From Pegea sp. RAD2-039 (Eukaryota > Chordata > Thaliacea > Salpida > Salpidae): a DNA stretch of 64,000 bases. A program made the translations under genes and the position numbers. The number at the start of each line of letters is the position of its first letter. Within the stretch, counting starts at the first letter, position 1. Location: the NCBI GenBank assembly GCA_034620365.1, contig JAQGEQ010000225.1:186001-250000 (forward strand), in the 5' to 3' direction. This document shows, piece after piece, positions 11,627 to 30,840 of this stretch. The notes under the pieces were generated by a model. It made no database searches, had not been told where the DNA came from, and saw only the letters and a program-made list of their open reading frames with translations.

Positions 11627-13019
11627 TTAGTAAGATTTCGCAGCTTCAATAACTCCATGACCATAAATACCACATCTACCAGTAGCATCTGCTTGGTGAT
11701 ACTCAAAAGCTTCTTTTTTTAACCAATCAGAACGAAATGTTGAAAGATGACCATTTACCTGAAAAATAAGTTAGAAATTGATTGAAATAGTAAACATTTG
11801 AGTTATTTAATCAAATACTTTATTGAATTTTGGCATTTTCCACAAAGGAACGCCTTCAACAGGGGGCTGGTGTATTCTCATTTGAACTGTTTTTGTCCAA
11901 TAAGGTTTCGCATTTTTCTGAATATAAATTTGACTTTATAAAAAATAATCGATAAAAGCATTTTATAAAAATGATACAGAACGAAATAACTTTTAATTCT
12001 AGTTTTCTAAATAATTGGTTTTTGATTGTTTCAGACAGTAAAGATAAAAATGTTTATCAAGTCTTGATAAAAACTTTTGTTGCTGCCATTACATAAGAGT
12101 ATTTTTATTTACACTAAATAAGTTAAAAGGTTCAAAAAAACTATAAGAATGTGATAATAACCAGACTATAGTTGGAAATGATTAAAATATTTTTTGATAA
12201 AAACCATTTACCAACAAAACTAGATTTTAACAAACACAAAAAGTTTTCTAGAAACCTACCTTGTATATTTTTTTATCTTTTGATTTTTTTTGAGCTTTCA
12301 TGTTTTCATCTATCCAAATATCTTGAAATTTATGTTCTATTATATCATTTAAAGGTTCACTTGGGAGTGACTTTTTCCCAAATGTCATATCAGAAGGCAA
12401 ATGCAAATTTGACTTCAATCTCATTAAAGGCTTACTCACAACTTTTGGAGTAAACGCAGTTGCTGCTCTGTAATAGGCGTGTTCCTATTTAAAATTAAAA
12501 AAAGTTTGTAGTATTCAAAAATTGAATATTTAGTTCAATAGTTAGAAGCATGTGTTTAGGTTATATTAAAAAAATTGTTTAATTCAAAGACTAAATATTT
12601 AATTTACCAATTTTTACAAAAAATATAATTGTTAGATAGATGAAACAATTTTATTTTTACTTTTGCATTGATAAAGCCACATGAATTGGCTCCTTTATTT
12701 AGTCGAATAAAATCTCGTTCACGTTTAACTTTATTTTTGTAAATGGTTGAACACATAGGGGGTGCCGAAAAACATTCTGCAACACCTCCATCTAATCTTC
12801 TGTTTGGTTTCCCATAAATAAAGCTTTTATTTTTAGGTAAATCATAGCAAAGGTTTAATGAAGTTCCAATTTTGTACTGCAAATAGAAAAATGAAAATAA
12901 TTTATATGTAGCTGATAGATAAATTTATAAACTTTTGATAGAAGTGGATTCTGTTTCATAGAAGTTCTCTTAGCACCCAGGCGCAAGTCAGAAATTTTAC
13001 GTTTCAATCTGAAGTCCAT
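11627..13019 (-). CDS. CFAP77: CFAP77, ciliary microtubule inner protein
   Basis: Five exons on the minus strand, 13019-12933, 12876-12661, 12484-12260, 11917-11819 and 11758-11627, encode 252 residues. All four introns are phase 0. Diagnostic stretches are YDLPKNKSFIYGKPNRRLDG with GGVAE after it, then ERDFIRLNKGA, LPSDMTFGKKSLPSEPLND, IIEHKFQDIWIDEN, and the C-terminal PPVEGVPLWKMPKFNKV. These match the DUF4483/CFAP77 family, which binds inside the doublet microtubules of motile cilia and flagella (family knowledge). Introns are 56-342 bp, AT-rich and free of TGACGTCA, unlike ELAV or TMEM163. The gene ends about 345 bases from the convergent FKBPL-like gene. Confidence 0.8.
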
Positions 13020-14359
13020 TTTTACTTTTCTAAAATCTAAAAATTAAAAGCTAATTGTAAAATGAAAACAATTTAGAACAAATATTCTAATTACCCGCAG
13101 ATTATTTATAAAATTAAAAGCTTTATCAAGCAAACTATCTTATTTTCAAAATTTAAATCTAAACAACCTTTTATATAAAAGGTTTTTATGGTTTAAAAAC
13201 CAATTTACCTTTAGAACAACTTTAACAATTCGTTTTTCAATTTTTCTAATTAAAACTCATAATATTTCTTGAAAGGTTTCCTGAAATGTAATTTAAAATT
13301 TTCATAAAATCAAAATAATTTGATAAAAATTGATAACCAGAAGTTTTATTAATAATGTAAAATGAAAAAATAAAATAAAGATTAATCTAAAATTTAAAGC
13401 TAAAAAAACTAAAACTAGAAAATTTGTAAATAAAAATTTTTCAGCATTTATTTATTCGTCACTTTGAAAGTGAATTATAGGTCGCTAGGCAACCGCTCAT
13501 GAATAAATTGGAGTTTGTAGCACAGGAGATATTTTACAATCATTTTTTCTTCACAAACAAAATAAAGTGACTTACAATAAAACCATTATAATAAAACTTT
13601 ACAATAAATGGATTATTTGATTCAAACAATTTTATTGTTTGCTTGGATTTTAACTTAAAGCATATTTTTTCTTTTCAAATCTCTTGATAAGTTAAAAAAA
13701 CTAATAAAAGCTGATTAAATGGTTAAAGCTACTTGACTAGAATTAAATATCAAAACCTTTTTATCATGAAAATTTTGTATTTTTTAGTTATAATTGCTTT
13801 AGAAACAAACAAAGCTCAAAGCTGAGTTCTTGCCTATAGACTTTATCAGCAAGTTTCTCATAGATTTTTACTTTGCTACTTGTGTAAGTTTCAAAAATGT
13901 TTAGAAAAAAAGTAATACAAATAATTTTAGATAATATATAAGAAATACAGTTAATATTTCAAACTTTAAAGGTTCTAGCAAGTTTCTGGAGTTTATTGAC
14001 GTGAATTTTGTCGGATTAATTTATTGTTGGTGTTTGTAAATATGAAGTTCTTGCGATTTGTACAAACAGATTTTTGAATTCTTAAGATAACATAAAAAAC
14101 TATAAAAAGAAAAAAGTTTTGTTTTGAAAATTTCTACCAATTATTTATCAAAATATTAGATCTCTTAAGTCCAAAAAAAGTCTTTTTATTTCATCTGTTA
14201 GAACTAAATAAGCTTTAAAGATTATCAGCCTCCTTATAAACTCAAAGCCACTCGAAGAATAAAAAAAATAGAAAAAATACTAAAAAAATTTAATATCTCT
14301 ACTTCTGAGAGCTCCTAAACTTATTTTTCTAAGGCTTCTATAAGTTCGCTTTAAATCTT
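13020..14359. other. AT-rich intergenic stretch
   Basis: Between the 5' end of CFAP77 and the CEBPZ-like fragment. No open frame or repeat recognised, and none of the missing upstream CEBPZ coding sequence is visible here. Confidence 0.5.
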
Positions 14360-14716
14360 ATGAAGCGCTATCCCGGATGTGAGCATTTGATCAACTCTCA
14401 AAGAGCAGACTCCGTCGAAAATGATCCGTTTGATGATGAAGAGGAAGATCCGGCAAAGACACACGCAGCGGAGAGCTTTTTGTGGGAGTTGAAGTCATTA
14501 AAAGATCATTATCTTCCTTCTGTTCAACGATTGTGTGATGTTAAGTTTTTGAGTAAAAAGGAACGAGATATCGGGGATCTTTTGCATGAAGAAGATGATG
14601 AAGTCTTTAGTAAGATCTGTGGTAAAGATTTTGAGGAATTTGCGATGATTCATGAGAAACCTCAGAGACTTCTGGGAGGATTTGAAGATGAAGTTCAATC
14701 TTTGTGGAGTTTGTGA
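14360..14716 (+). pseudogene. CEBPZ: C-terminal CEBPZ/Noc1 fragment
   Basis: A 118-codon open frame whose residues ~22-65 match the end of the CBF/Mak21 domain: a DPFDDEEEDPAKTHA acidic stretch, ESFLWELKSL and HYLPSVQRL, followed by a DIGDLLHEEDDE segment. CEBPZ/Noc1 is a large (~1000-residue) nucleolar factor for 60S subunit assembly, and nothing upstream of this piece is visible in the preceding kilobase. It may be the last exon of a gene with a very long preceding intron, a truncated intronless copy, or a recently broken pseudogene. The frame is intact, so decay, if any, is young. Confidence 0.5.
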
Positions 14717-15999
14717 AGTTTATTAATAAAAGTTGAATTTGTTCATCTTCATGTTTCTTCATTAGATGTATAAATGAGTTAAAGATTAAATGATAAAGAT
14801 TTTGAGGAAGATCCCTAATTTAAATTTAATGTTGTTCTCAAAATAAAATAAAAATGTTTGAATATTTTTTGGATAATTGTTTTTATATCAACTTCTTTTG
14901 TTTAAAACTTCTTGTAACTTTATTTGTTAATTGTCATTACCTTTCTCAATGAAAAATTGTGAAGAGCTTTGACAGAAAGACAAATGTTTAAATCAATTTT
15001 AAAACAACATTTGAAGTACTCAACGAGAAAAGTAAACTGTTGTTTCTATCATATGATTAAGTTTTGACGCTGAAAATAAAAACTGAAAAATCGCAACAAA
15101 TACATTGTATTTTGAGTTTGATATATTACTAAATGCTGTTAATAAATAAAGATATTTCTATAGATATATATCATCTGAATACAATCATTTGTTTATTCAT
15201 ACATTCTTTAGAAAACAGACATTTTAAATTAACTTTTCTTTAACTTATAAAATACCTTAAACATTTTGAAAATAGAAATTATTTCTAGATAAGTTTTGAC
15301 AAATCCTGAAAATATTTGTTTAAATTTTGTAATAAATCAAAAGATAATTATGAATATGATATTTGCAATAATTTAAAACAAACTTTTTTTAGTACAGTGT
15401 AACTTTTATAGACAGTTTTCAAATATTTAAACAATTTCTGTAATTTATCTAGTTTTAATAAGTAAATTTATTAACATCATTAAATCATTTCAAAACTTTT
15501 ATAAATTATAATTCAACGTATTTCAAACAATACTTATTTTTTTGTAAAACTGAATAATACTTTGCTATGAAAACAATGAAAATTAGAAACTTATAAATGA
15601 GTCATATTTATTTTGATTTTGTTTCTAACTTTTTTTATATTACAAAATAATTATGATGAAATATTTTCAACAAATTCAAAATCTTTTATTATAAGTTCTG
15701 TACTAATTATTTGAAAATTTTCGAAATTAAAAAGTTTAAGTGAAAAAGAAAATAGAAAGGTAATAACTTCATGATATTAGTTAATCAAATTTTTTATTAG
15801 GAAAGAATAAATAAACAGAAAAGAATCAATATTTGAAAAAGAAATATTAGAGAAAGCTCATAAAATTTTGAAGACTATTTCTTCCGTATCTCAGCAACAT
15901 TTTTTACTAAAAGCCTAAAAAGTAAAGAAAAAGTTAAAATTATGAAACAAAAGTCTGATTTTTTAAAAAATAGATTAAAGAATATGGAATTAAATAAAT
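14717..15999. other. AT-rich intergenic stretch
   Basis: No gene or repeat recognised between the CEBPZ-like fragment and the 3' end of TMEM163. Confidence 0.5.
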
Positions 16000-17390
16000 T
16001 CAAATTGTATTAAAAGAAAAATATTTCCTGAACCACCTACTTATACACCAACCAAAAAAAAAGTTATTTCAAAATTAAAAAATTAAATTTTGAAACACTA
16101 AAAAGTTGAAAAAAGATCTTTACCAACAGCCGTAGAGGAAGATGAGAAGACTAACAATAAGACCAATAGTGGGGTCAAGGAACCACAAATCCGGGTAAAT
16201 CTTTAGGACTTCCGTGTTTACTACAATCGAAATCGCGATTACAGCGGCAGCCGCCGAATTTAAAGCTGAAAATATGAATGAAAATTTGAACAACAATAAA
16301 AACAAGAAGCGGAAACTCGGTGTGAATCATAAAACAACAAACCGTCGGTGAATAGAGTGCACGATGACAACAATTTTGCTAGGACCAATTTAAAGATGAC
16401 CAAAATGAAACAGATGACAGCAGATACTAATGACGTAATCAGTAGTAAATTGAAGCCTTGCATCTAAAAGATCACGTGATTAGAATGACGTCATCAAGCT
16501 TTGATTGAATTACAGAAGTTGATAGGAAGTGTTGATGAAGATTAAAGGCAGCTTTGACAGAAATAGTGATTGAAGAACAGATAAAGAGAAATCCAAGCAC
16601 CACGCATGATCTAGAAGAGATGACGTCATCAGTACGTCATCACAAGCTACTCGCTTACATGTTTTCACGTTGAGTTGGAGCTTGCTGATTGAAGTTGTAG
16701 AACCTCCATAAGACTACAACAGAACTTAGAAGATCCAAGATAGCACTGAACTGAAACAGAAGAAGATGAGAAGAAATCACTTCGTGATGAAAGACTTACT
16801 GCCAATCCAAATGCTGCTGTGCTGTTTTCACGAGATGATACAACTGAAAAAGAATACTGCTGATGACGTCATCATCTTAAATGTTGTTACAAACCGAATT
16901 CGATGATACAAATTGCGAGAGTTGCTATAATTGAGATCCACGAGATACAGATTGCTAATGATTGGTGTAAGGTTTGATTGTTTTCACAAAATAATGAATC
17001 TTGAAAAGGAATATATGAGGCAAGCTTTTGATGAAACTATTAGTCATGTTTTTGTGAACAGGAAAATGTTTTTATTAACTTCAATATTGTTTCCGGGTTT
17101 ATTTTTAGATTGATTTGAAAACCAGTTGATTTTAAAATTAAGTTCACCTGATTTTCCAAAGTTTGTTTTCTCATCTGCACTTGATTCCTTTAATTTTTTA
17201 ATAATAAATTTAGAAACTTTAAATAAAACTATTTGGTTTTATTTATATACAATTTAAAATTTACTTTTTTTAGTTTTATTGGAATTACCTTGGAGTTTTT
17301 TTGCTTTTCACATCTTGAGTCCTCAATTATCTCGTTGAATGAGATGCTATCATCACATATATTATAGGGTACTTTAGATGACTCGCCCAT
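16000..17390 (-). CDS. TMEM163: TMEM163-like zinc efflux transporter
   Basis: Nine minus-strand exons: 17410-17289 (Met at 17390), 17187-17148, 16999-16895, 16843-16800, 16750-16659, 16610-16514, 16463-16343, 16265-16124, 16036-16000. They splice in frame to about 259 residues. A hydrophilic N-terminus is followed by about six membrane segments. Characteristic stretches are FSAILDLLSSVVVLWRF, FKLVLAKLLSSCTLFTD, and DLWFLDPTIGLIVSLLIFLYG. TMEM163 is a small cation-diffusion-facilitator relative exporting Zn2+ from endosomal and synaptic vesicle membranes (family knowledge). The start is the least certain point; a further upstream exon is possible. Introns are mostly 43-101 bp, and three contain TGACGTCA (16486, 16621, 16864). 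Confidence 0.78.
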
Positions 17391-17410
17391 CAAAAGATCT
17401 TTATCTACTT

Positions 17411-18690
17411 CTAAATTTAAATAAAATTAGTTAAAAATATTTTAAAGTTATTTTTTTTTCTGAATACTAAATATAGACTTATTAGCTAAAGTTATTGATA
17501 AAATATAATTTAACATCTTATTGAACATTAAAAGTCTAATTTTTTAAAAGCTGCAAAATTATTAAGCTAAATTCTATTGAAACAAAGTATTAAAATATAA
17601 GCTATACAAGAAAATTGTCAAAATAAACTCATATTAAACAATATAACTTGACTTAAGCTGTTCAAAATTATTTTTTAAATAATAAATCTTTTTAATAAGT
17701 AAATAGTTTTTAATTAATTTGTAGAGAATTAATCTTTTTTTTCTTTTAAATAAAAAAAGAGATTTTCTTTTTTAATTCTTGTTTTAAAAATGTTTTCTTT
17801 TTTCTACTACATGCTGATTAGGACTAAAATGGTAATATATTAAACTGGCATAAGAGTTTGTTTCAACTTTTATGTGAGTAATACAAAAACAACAAAAAAC
17901 TTGTTTACTATTTCAAAAAACTAGATGCAAAATAAAATTATAATAGTAAATTTGTCAAAAAAGTTTAAGTTCTATTTCAAATAAGTAGAAAGACAATTGA
18001 AAGGAATTATTTGTCTAAAAGAAATGATTTGAGTTAAAACTTTAAAAGTTTATTAGAAGTCTACCTAGAAGCTAAAACATGATAAACAAAAGCACATTAG
18101 ATAACAAAAAAGTTCACCAACTTTTAAGTTTTCAATGAAATCAATTTGAAAGGCTAAATTCAATTTTTCTAAAAGCAAAAAACTAAATAAAAAAGTTCAA
18201 ACCTGTTTATCTACTAAATTCAAATTTACTTCTTTTCATTGAGTTGAAACCACATTTCACTTTAAGCTTTACCCTTTTTTAATTAGTTATCAAAAACTTA
18301 GGTTCCGTTTTTTTGATATTAACTATAGAAGTATATCTCTAGCAGGTAGCAAAGAAATTAACAACCAAACATCTTGATGACGTCACTTCCGCCCGATGAC
18401 AGCGTGGCTTGACACAACTTAATCATTCATATAAAATCGGAAATGGAAAATAGTTTGAAGAAAGAAATATTTTCTTTGAATTTTAGCTCTAAAGTAACAA
18501 ACTATTTTTTTTATACAATTTTGTTGTTATCTGTTGTTACCACATCTGTTAGATTTTGTTGTTGATCGGATAAAACTGTAATTTGATCTTAATTAAATAT
18601 TTATGAAAAATTGAAGCAAACACAAAACAATTTAGCTTTTAATTGTTTCAACTTCTTAATAATAATTCTCAATTATTATTCTAATAATTT
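17411..18690. other. AT-rich intergenic stretch
   Basis: No gene recognised. One isolated CpG-rich patch near 18374-18420 carries TGACGTCA (18378) and may be a promoter element or a remnant of a repeat. Confidence 0.4.
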
Positions 18691-19020
18691 AAATGGACTG
18701 CTTTAGCGAGGACGGTCATGCTGTAAGCCAGGACAGAAGTTTTGGATATCAAGTTGTTGCCCATGCAGCAGGATTCCACGCTAACAAGGTATACAGCGGA
18801 AGAGACGGACTGATGCAGCTGGCGTCTCAGGAGCTGTCAGAACGATACTGAGTGCAGTGACAAGCTGTCTACGAGGCTTCAACTCCGATTTTAGATTCGG
18901 AGTTTTGCGTCTTCTAGAAGTGTTGTCATTAACCAGACTCACAAGGCCCTTCTACCCGGGTTTTTTATGAACTTTTCCTTGTCACTAACATGTGTCCACC
19001 TGGGCTCGAACCCCCCTGGA
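18691..19020. repeat. GC-rich dispersed repeat unit, family unknown
   Basis: A sharply GC-richer block inside AT-rich DNA. It holds a ~75-bp core (18741-18816; TTGTTGCCCATGCAGCAG then GATTCCACGC) repeated in divergent form at 19876-19965 and 20738-20795. It also holds a perfect 8-bp inverted repeat AACTCCGA..TCGGAGTT (18869-18892). On the minus strand near its right end is a B-box-like GGTTCGAGCC. Together these suggest a tRNA-derived SINE or another small non-autonomous element, but no A box or terminal repeat could be matched. Confidence 0.45.
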
Positions 19021-19392
19021 CTTTAACAATTTGAATATATTTTAGAAAATTGTAAAATATTAAATTTCAGAAATTAAAAATCGGCAGATTAATTTTTTTA
19101 GTTAAAAATGTTATCAGAATTAAAATTCAATTTTTGAAAATCTAAAAAGTCTTTAAGTTTAAAAATTATTTGTCAGTTCACAAGAGACACAAATAGATAT
19201 TCAAACCTTAAACCACTTTTTAGACTTTTATATCTCTACTAGTTACTGCTGTATATAGTAAAAAATATATTAATTAAATTGTACAATTTTCGTTAATAGT
19301 TTTAGTTGTGATATAATCATATTTCTTTAATTCTTTTAGATAAGAAAATGATTAACAAAGTGAATTAAAGGAAATAAAATAAGAAATTTATT

Positions 19393-19790
19393 TATTTATT
19401 ACAATAAACGTGAAGGAGGGTGCCTGAAGAGAGCACCTCTCGCTAACACACATTCTCACAAATAATATTAAGATGTAACACATGGTATTTCAGTGGTCCT
19501 CAAAGCAAATAGCAGTGAACAATTTTATGGAATGTTAATAATATCAAAAAATTAAAATTCACAGTTTAGAAATGACAATGTTGGAAATATTAAAATGGTT
19601 CAACTTCTGCTTGAACAACACGAGTGATTTTGACATGACAATGTTTGATGGCAGCTTGTTCCAAATACTAATTGTGCAGAATGAGAAAAAATTTTGCTTG
19701 GGAATTATTTTGTCTGATTTTTAAAATGATCTTAGATCTTAATTTGTCAACCATGACACCGGTGATGGTGACACCAATAATCCAGTCACT
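19393..19790 (-). mobile_element. LINE-A 3' end, 5'-truncated
   Basis: On the minus strand this encodes a decayed end of a non-LTR reverse transcriptase ORF: FFSFCTISIWNKLPSNIVMS, continuing to a C-terminal VISKL and stop. About 200 bp of 3' UTR follow, ending in the GGTGC..GCACC hairpin and an AATAAA-like tail. The WNxLPxxIVxxxSLxxFKxxL pattern is typical of such C-termini. A TAA upstream in frame shows decay. This is the longest coding match of the family in the window. Confidence 0.7.
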
Positions 19791-19875
19791 AATTTCAAAC
19801 ATTTAAATTTGAATTAAAGTTAATTAGTTGGTGATAGAATTCAATTAAAGTTTTAATAATTATTTTGCAAAAAAT

Positions 19876-19965
19876 ATGAAGATCCAGTTGTTGCCCAGGC
19901 AGCAATATTCCACGCCAATAAGGTTATACAGCGGAATGCAACTACGCCAGCTGGCGTCGTATTTT
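19876..19965. repeat. Second copy of the 18741-18816 core repeat
   Basis: Shares GTTGTTGCCC, GCAG, ATTCCACGC and a TATACAGCGGAA stretch with the core at 18741, including the downstream CAGCTGGCGTC. Confidence 0.6.
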
Positions 19966-20737
19966 TATTGTTTGTTTAAAAATTGTTTTTGTACCATAAC
20001 AAATCTCATATTAAATGTTTTCAAGTTATTAGAAACCATCTTGAAAATTGTAAAAAGTTTATTTATTTCGCCAACTAAACATTGTGTTAAGTAAGCAACC
20101 TTTTTCAATATTTCAAAACTTCTCTACCAATACAACTAAGAGAAGAAAACTAGTTTAATCGACAACCTCTTTATGGTTAAAAGTGCTGAATAATCCTCCA
20201 ACACATTCAAGAGCAGAAAACTTAAATGATTAATTTATTTCTACTAAAAATATTAAGACAAATATTAACTCATTGTTTATATTTATTATTACAGTAAATT
20301 ATTTCCAATTCTAATAAGTTAGATTATTTGTGAGAATTTATTAAACATTTTTTTGATGTTTAAATTTCATTATTTAGTTTTTATATATTCTCATCTAGAC
20401 TTATTTAAAGAATTTAATTTTAATAAACAAAATTTTATTAGAATTTGAAAAATACAATTTAAAATGAAAGTTATTTTTTAATTTTAAGCCTAAAATTTCC
20501 TTATTTATTTCAAACAAACTTTTATTAAAAGACTTTTACTAAAACGAGTTCATTAATATCAATAACTTTAAAAGATAAACTAAAACGAATTCATTTAATT
20601 TAGTTTTGTATTTAAAGATGTATACCATAAAAAAAACTGTATTTTAAGCAAAAAGGTTTGATTAATTCAAAATCTTGTTTGTTTTAAAATTAATTGTTTT
20701 AATTTAATAAATGTTTTTCTAAAAGTGTTTATCATGT

Positions 20738-20795
20738 TTGAAAACGATATCCAGCTGTTGCCATGCAACAGGATTCCACGCCAAAAGGTACGCAA
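20738..20795. repeat. Third, shorter copy of the core repeat
   Basis: Shares ATCCAGCTGTTGCC, ATGCAACAGGATTCCACGCC and AAGGTA with the copies at 18741 and 19876, then diverges. Confidence 0.55.
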
Positions 20796-20799
20796 CGAA

Positions 20800-22040
20800 A
20801 CAGAGTTTAATTAGTCGCTTATAAAACCTAAAATTATATATCACAATGATGTAGTGAAAATTTGATAAATTAAATAACATAAAAAGGTTTTGAACAAATG
20901 ATAAGTTATTCATTAACCACAACAGATACAAACGAGTTCTTTTTAAACAAATGTTAATCAAGTTTGCCAGCTTTAGGGTTAAAAGATCAGAAAGACATTT
21001 TCGTTATCGAAAGATTTAGAAGTTAATATTTAAAAAATCGATATTGAAAAAGAAAACTTTATTTAAGATTTGAAAGTCTACAAACAACCTTTGATATGTT
21101 GTATAATCAATATAATGAATTAGAAAAGAATTTTTTAGTTTAATTAGTAAAGCTAAAAGGTCAACTTCCAAATCAACGAAGCAAACATTTTCAGGGTAGT
21201 TTTTAGGGAGTTTAAGGTCTCAATATCTATAAAACGAGCTCAAAATCGATTTGTCAAAAGGTATATATTTAAAGATCACGTGTCAAATAGTTTTGTAGGT
21301 TATCAAACAAGCTCATAAAAATGTGCTGAGCAATAATTACTGTAACCTTCTTTAGCTTAGTCATTTTAGTTACTTAATAATATTTATTTAAGTTTATTTA
21401 ATTTAATTCTTATATAAAGCGTAAAGTTTTATTCCTTTGGTGTTCAAAAGACTTATTTTTTTCTTTCAAGTATTGATTTCTGTAGATAATTTCTATTAAA
21501 ATAAATCTCAAATTTTTGAATATTTAATATTATGTTTTGTAATTTGTTATATGACTATTTTTTATGAGTAATGAAACAGGTGAGAAGTTAGAAATGTTTT
21601 AGATATCAGCGTGTTCCAAATTAGATATTTAGAACAAACTGGTTCAAATGCCATTAAATAAAAGCTCATTTAATAAAATAATACCAGAATATTCAAAATT
21701 AGTTTTAAAATCGAGTTTTTGTAAGACTATTTATACTATCTTAATTTAAAAACCAAAAAAAAATAGTTATTTGATTATTATTCAATATTTATACTTTAAA
21801 CAGTATTACAACAAATTTTTATAATAAGCTTTGATTATTATTAGAGATAAGAATATCTTAAGATAAGAATAAGTTTAATTTAATTGTTTTAATTCAATTT
21901 TAAATAATTTAATCTAATAACAGTTGTGTTGTAAGAAGTGAACGTTATTAACTGACTTAAGAAATCAATTTAAAATACAAAATTGTATTTAGTTCAAATA
22001 TCTAAACTGATTTAATAAACAAAAGTTTTTATGGAAGATA
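20800..22040. other. AT-rich intergenic stretch upstream of ABCC
   Basis: No gene recognised. The proximal part presumably holds the ABCC promoter; no motif stands out. Confidence 0.4.
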
Positions 22041-28478
<6,438 letters not shown>

Positions 28479-29011
28479 TGACGTCATTGACTTGTGGAAT
28501 AATTGATTTGTAATTTAAATAATAAAATAGGAAATAGGAAATAAAATAGGAGAGGAAATTTTCTGGTTTTTTAGAAATATTGAAATCATTGTTTTTGTTG
28601 AAAGTTATTCGTGAAGTTATCTGTGGTTCATAAATATTAAATTTTAAAATAAAATTTCTGTTAATTAAATAAAATACAGTTTGTTGAAATTATAAGTAAA
28701 TAATAAATAATTATTAACTACAAAATCTTTAATTATCTTGTTAACATCTTAACCAACTTTACAAATATTTCTAACTTCAAATAAAAGTTAAATTGACAAT
28801 TTTAGATTTTAGTAATTTGTAGAAATGAGTTTACATTTAAAATATTAATTTAGAAAGTCTCTTTTCACCTTTTAATACTTCCTGTTTTATAGCCAAATAA
28901 GAATTTATAAGAAGTTGAAATGCAATTTTATTACTTTACTGCAAGACATGCAACAAAATGACTTTTCCAAACTCAAAAACCATTTTGAAAATAAACCAAA
29001 ATTTTAGAAGA
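28479..29011. other. Convergent 3' flanks of ABCC and the MARVEL gene
   Basis: AT-rich. AATAAAA-type signals near 28520-28550 probably serve ABCC. Nothing else seen. Confidence 0.45.
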
Positions 29012-29564
29012 TTACTGCCATGGTAGTCTACCTCTCCAACCACGGAAAGCTAACAGAGTATTAACCACATAGGCAGCAGTGACAAAAAAAGCGAAAACTG
29101 CTGAAGCTTGAGCAGCTGGGTAACCAGAATGACAACAACTATTAACAGCAATCATACAACTAGCTACAAAGTAGAATATGGACCAGACTCCATTAAAGAC
29201 CAGTTCAACTGGTGGCCATGGTAAAGTTGGACAAATACTGTGGTTGACGCTGAATACCAGGATACAATACATCAATCTGTAGAAAAAGATGTTAATGATG
29301 TGATCTTTAATCTGTACAAGATACTGACATTGTAGTAACCCATGCAGTTACAGTTACACCTCCAATAAATCCATAAGGAGATAAATGAAAACTGTAAGAG
29401 TAGCTAGCCGCCAATGCCCAACAAATTAGTCCAATCACCAGCTTGAAAATATACAGGAATGAGCTGATTGACTTCAAGAAAGTTACATTGATAGTAAGTT
29501 GGAAGCCATTTGATGTCGAAGTTGTTGTTGTTGTGGTTGTTGGTTGAGGTTCTGTAGATTCCAT
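29012..29564 (-). CDS. MARVEL-domain protein, plasmolipin/MAL-like
   Basis: Two exons, 29564-29329 and 29276-29012 (52-bp intron), encode 166 residues. After a Thr-rich cytosolic N-terminus come four hydrophobic segments in the MARVEL arrangement, with landmarks KLVIGLICWALAA in TM1 and LPWPPVELVFN before TM3, ending FRGWRG as in plasmolipin (QAWRG). The donor ACAAT|GTCAGT was chosen because it alone joins the frames and rebuilds TM2 as AWVTTILMYCILVF. Plasmolipin, MAL and CMTM proteins organise apical or myelin membrane traffic (family knowledge); which subfamily is not resolvable by eye. Confidence 0.72.
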
Positions 29565-30832
29565 TGTTTGTTTAACAGTTTTATTGTTAAGCCTGAAATG
29601 TGATTGTTGAATAAATAAAAGATTTCTTTTTTCTACTTGTATTTACTTTGTAATAAAAATAAAGCTTAAATGCTAATAATTCCATCAACAAAACACTAAA
29701 CTATATGTTGCTAGAATGGAAATAAAAATATCAAATCGAAGAAATCCAGAAGACAAATAAACCTCAAAATTTCAAAGTCGTCACGCTTCAATGGTTTTAA
29801 TGAATTTTATGAAAAAATAGAATAAGATGACAAACCAAAGTTATCTTTGATAAAGTTGTTTGAAATAAATAGAAAATTACTAAAAAGTATTTTGAAAAAC
29901 TGTTATAAAAAAGTTTTTTTAAAATAACAATTATATTTAATATATACTTTCACCATTTTCATAATTCGTTTCTTAGATTAAAACTTTTGAAAACTAACAA
30001 AAAATAAAAAACTTTTCTTAATTTTTAAATATTTAAAAGATGAAGAAAGTATTAAGATAGCAACTTAAGTTATATCATGTTCTAAAAACTATTATTAGAA
30101 AACGTCCGTTAGGAAAACACGTCACCAACACAACAATAAATTGAACTTTTATCAGTTTTAAACTAAAAAACTACAATTTCTGCTTAAAAAAGAGTTAAAT
30201 TCAAATTTTAAAATTCTTTCTAAGCTATTAAAAGAATGTTAGTCATAAAAGAAAGTAACTTTCATCAAATAACTGATTACTTTTCAAAATCTTCAACATT
30301 TCTATGATAATACCACAAAATAAAATAAATGTTTGTCTACAAGTAAATCTGAGTAACTTTTTATCTCTGCTTGGTGTTTACTAAAAGGTGTGTAACTGCT
30401 GACGTCATCAAGCCTTCTGATTTGCTTCACTGATCACCGTCACGCGCTGCTGGTTTTGTTAAAGATTAACAATTTAGGAAATAATATTTTAAAATCTTCT
30501 ATTCTTCAGCAGAATATTCTAGAATTTATTTTAAATTTTTGATAAAAATTTAATTTAACATCAAATATTATTTTAATCGAAATAAAAACAAAAAAAACAT
30601 TTCAATTTTTTTATTTTTTTTTCTTCTCTTTTTCATAAACTTAATCATCAAAAAAAATTTGAAAAACTAAAAATAAATTTTTGAGAAAACTACCATTCAT
30701 TCATTGATTGATGACGTCATCGACTACTCAATGATGAGGTCATCGACTTTCTCATATCATGTTTTTATCTGTACTTAAAACTTAATTTCCAGTTTTTCTA
30801 AATTAATAAATTAGTAAAAGTTCCGCTGCTGA
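29565..30832. other. AT-rich intergenic stretch
   Basis: No gene recognised. TGACGTCA copies at 30400 and 30712 lie in otherwise non-coding sequence between a divergent 5' end (MARVEL) and the 3' end of the next minus-strand gene. Confidence 0.45.
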
Positions 30833-30840
30833 TGACGTCA

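Noticed and set aside
18990-19012. tRNA gene suggested by a minus-strand GGTTCGAGCC B box
   Set aside because: No A box, acceptor stem or cloverleaf can be formed around it; at most it is a tRNA-derived repeat piece.
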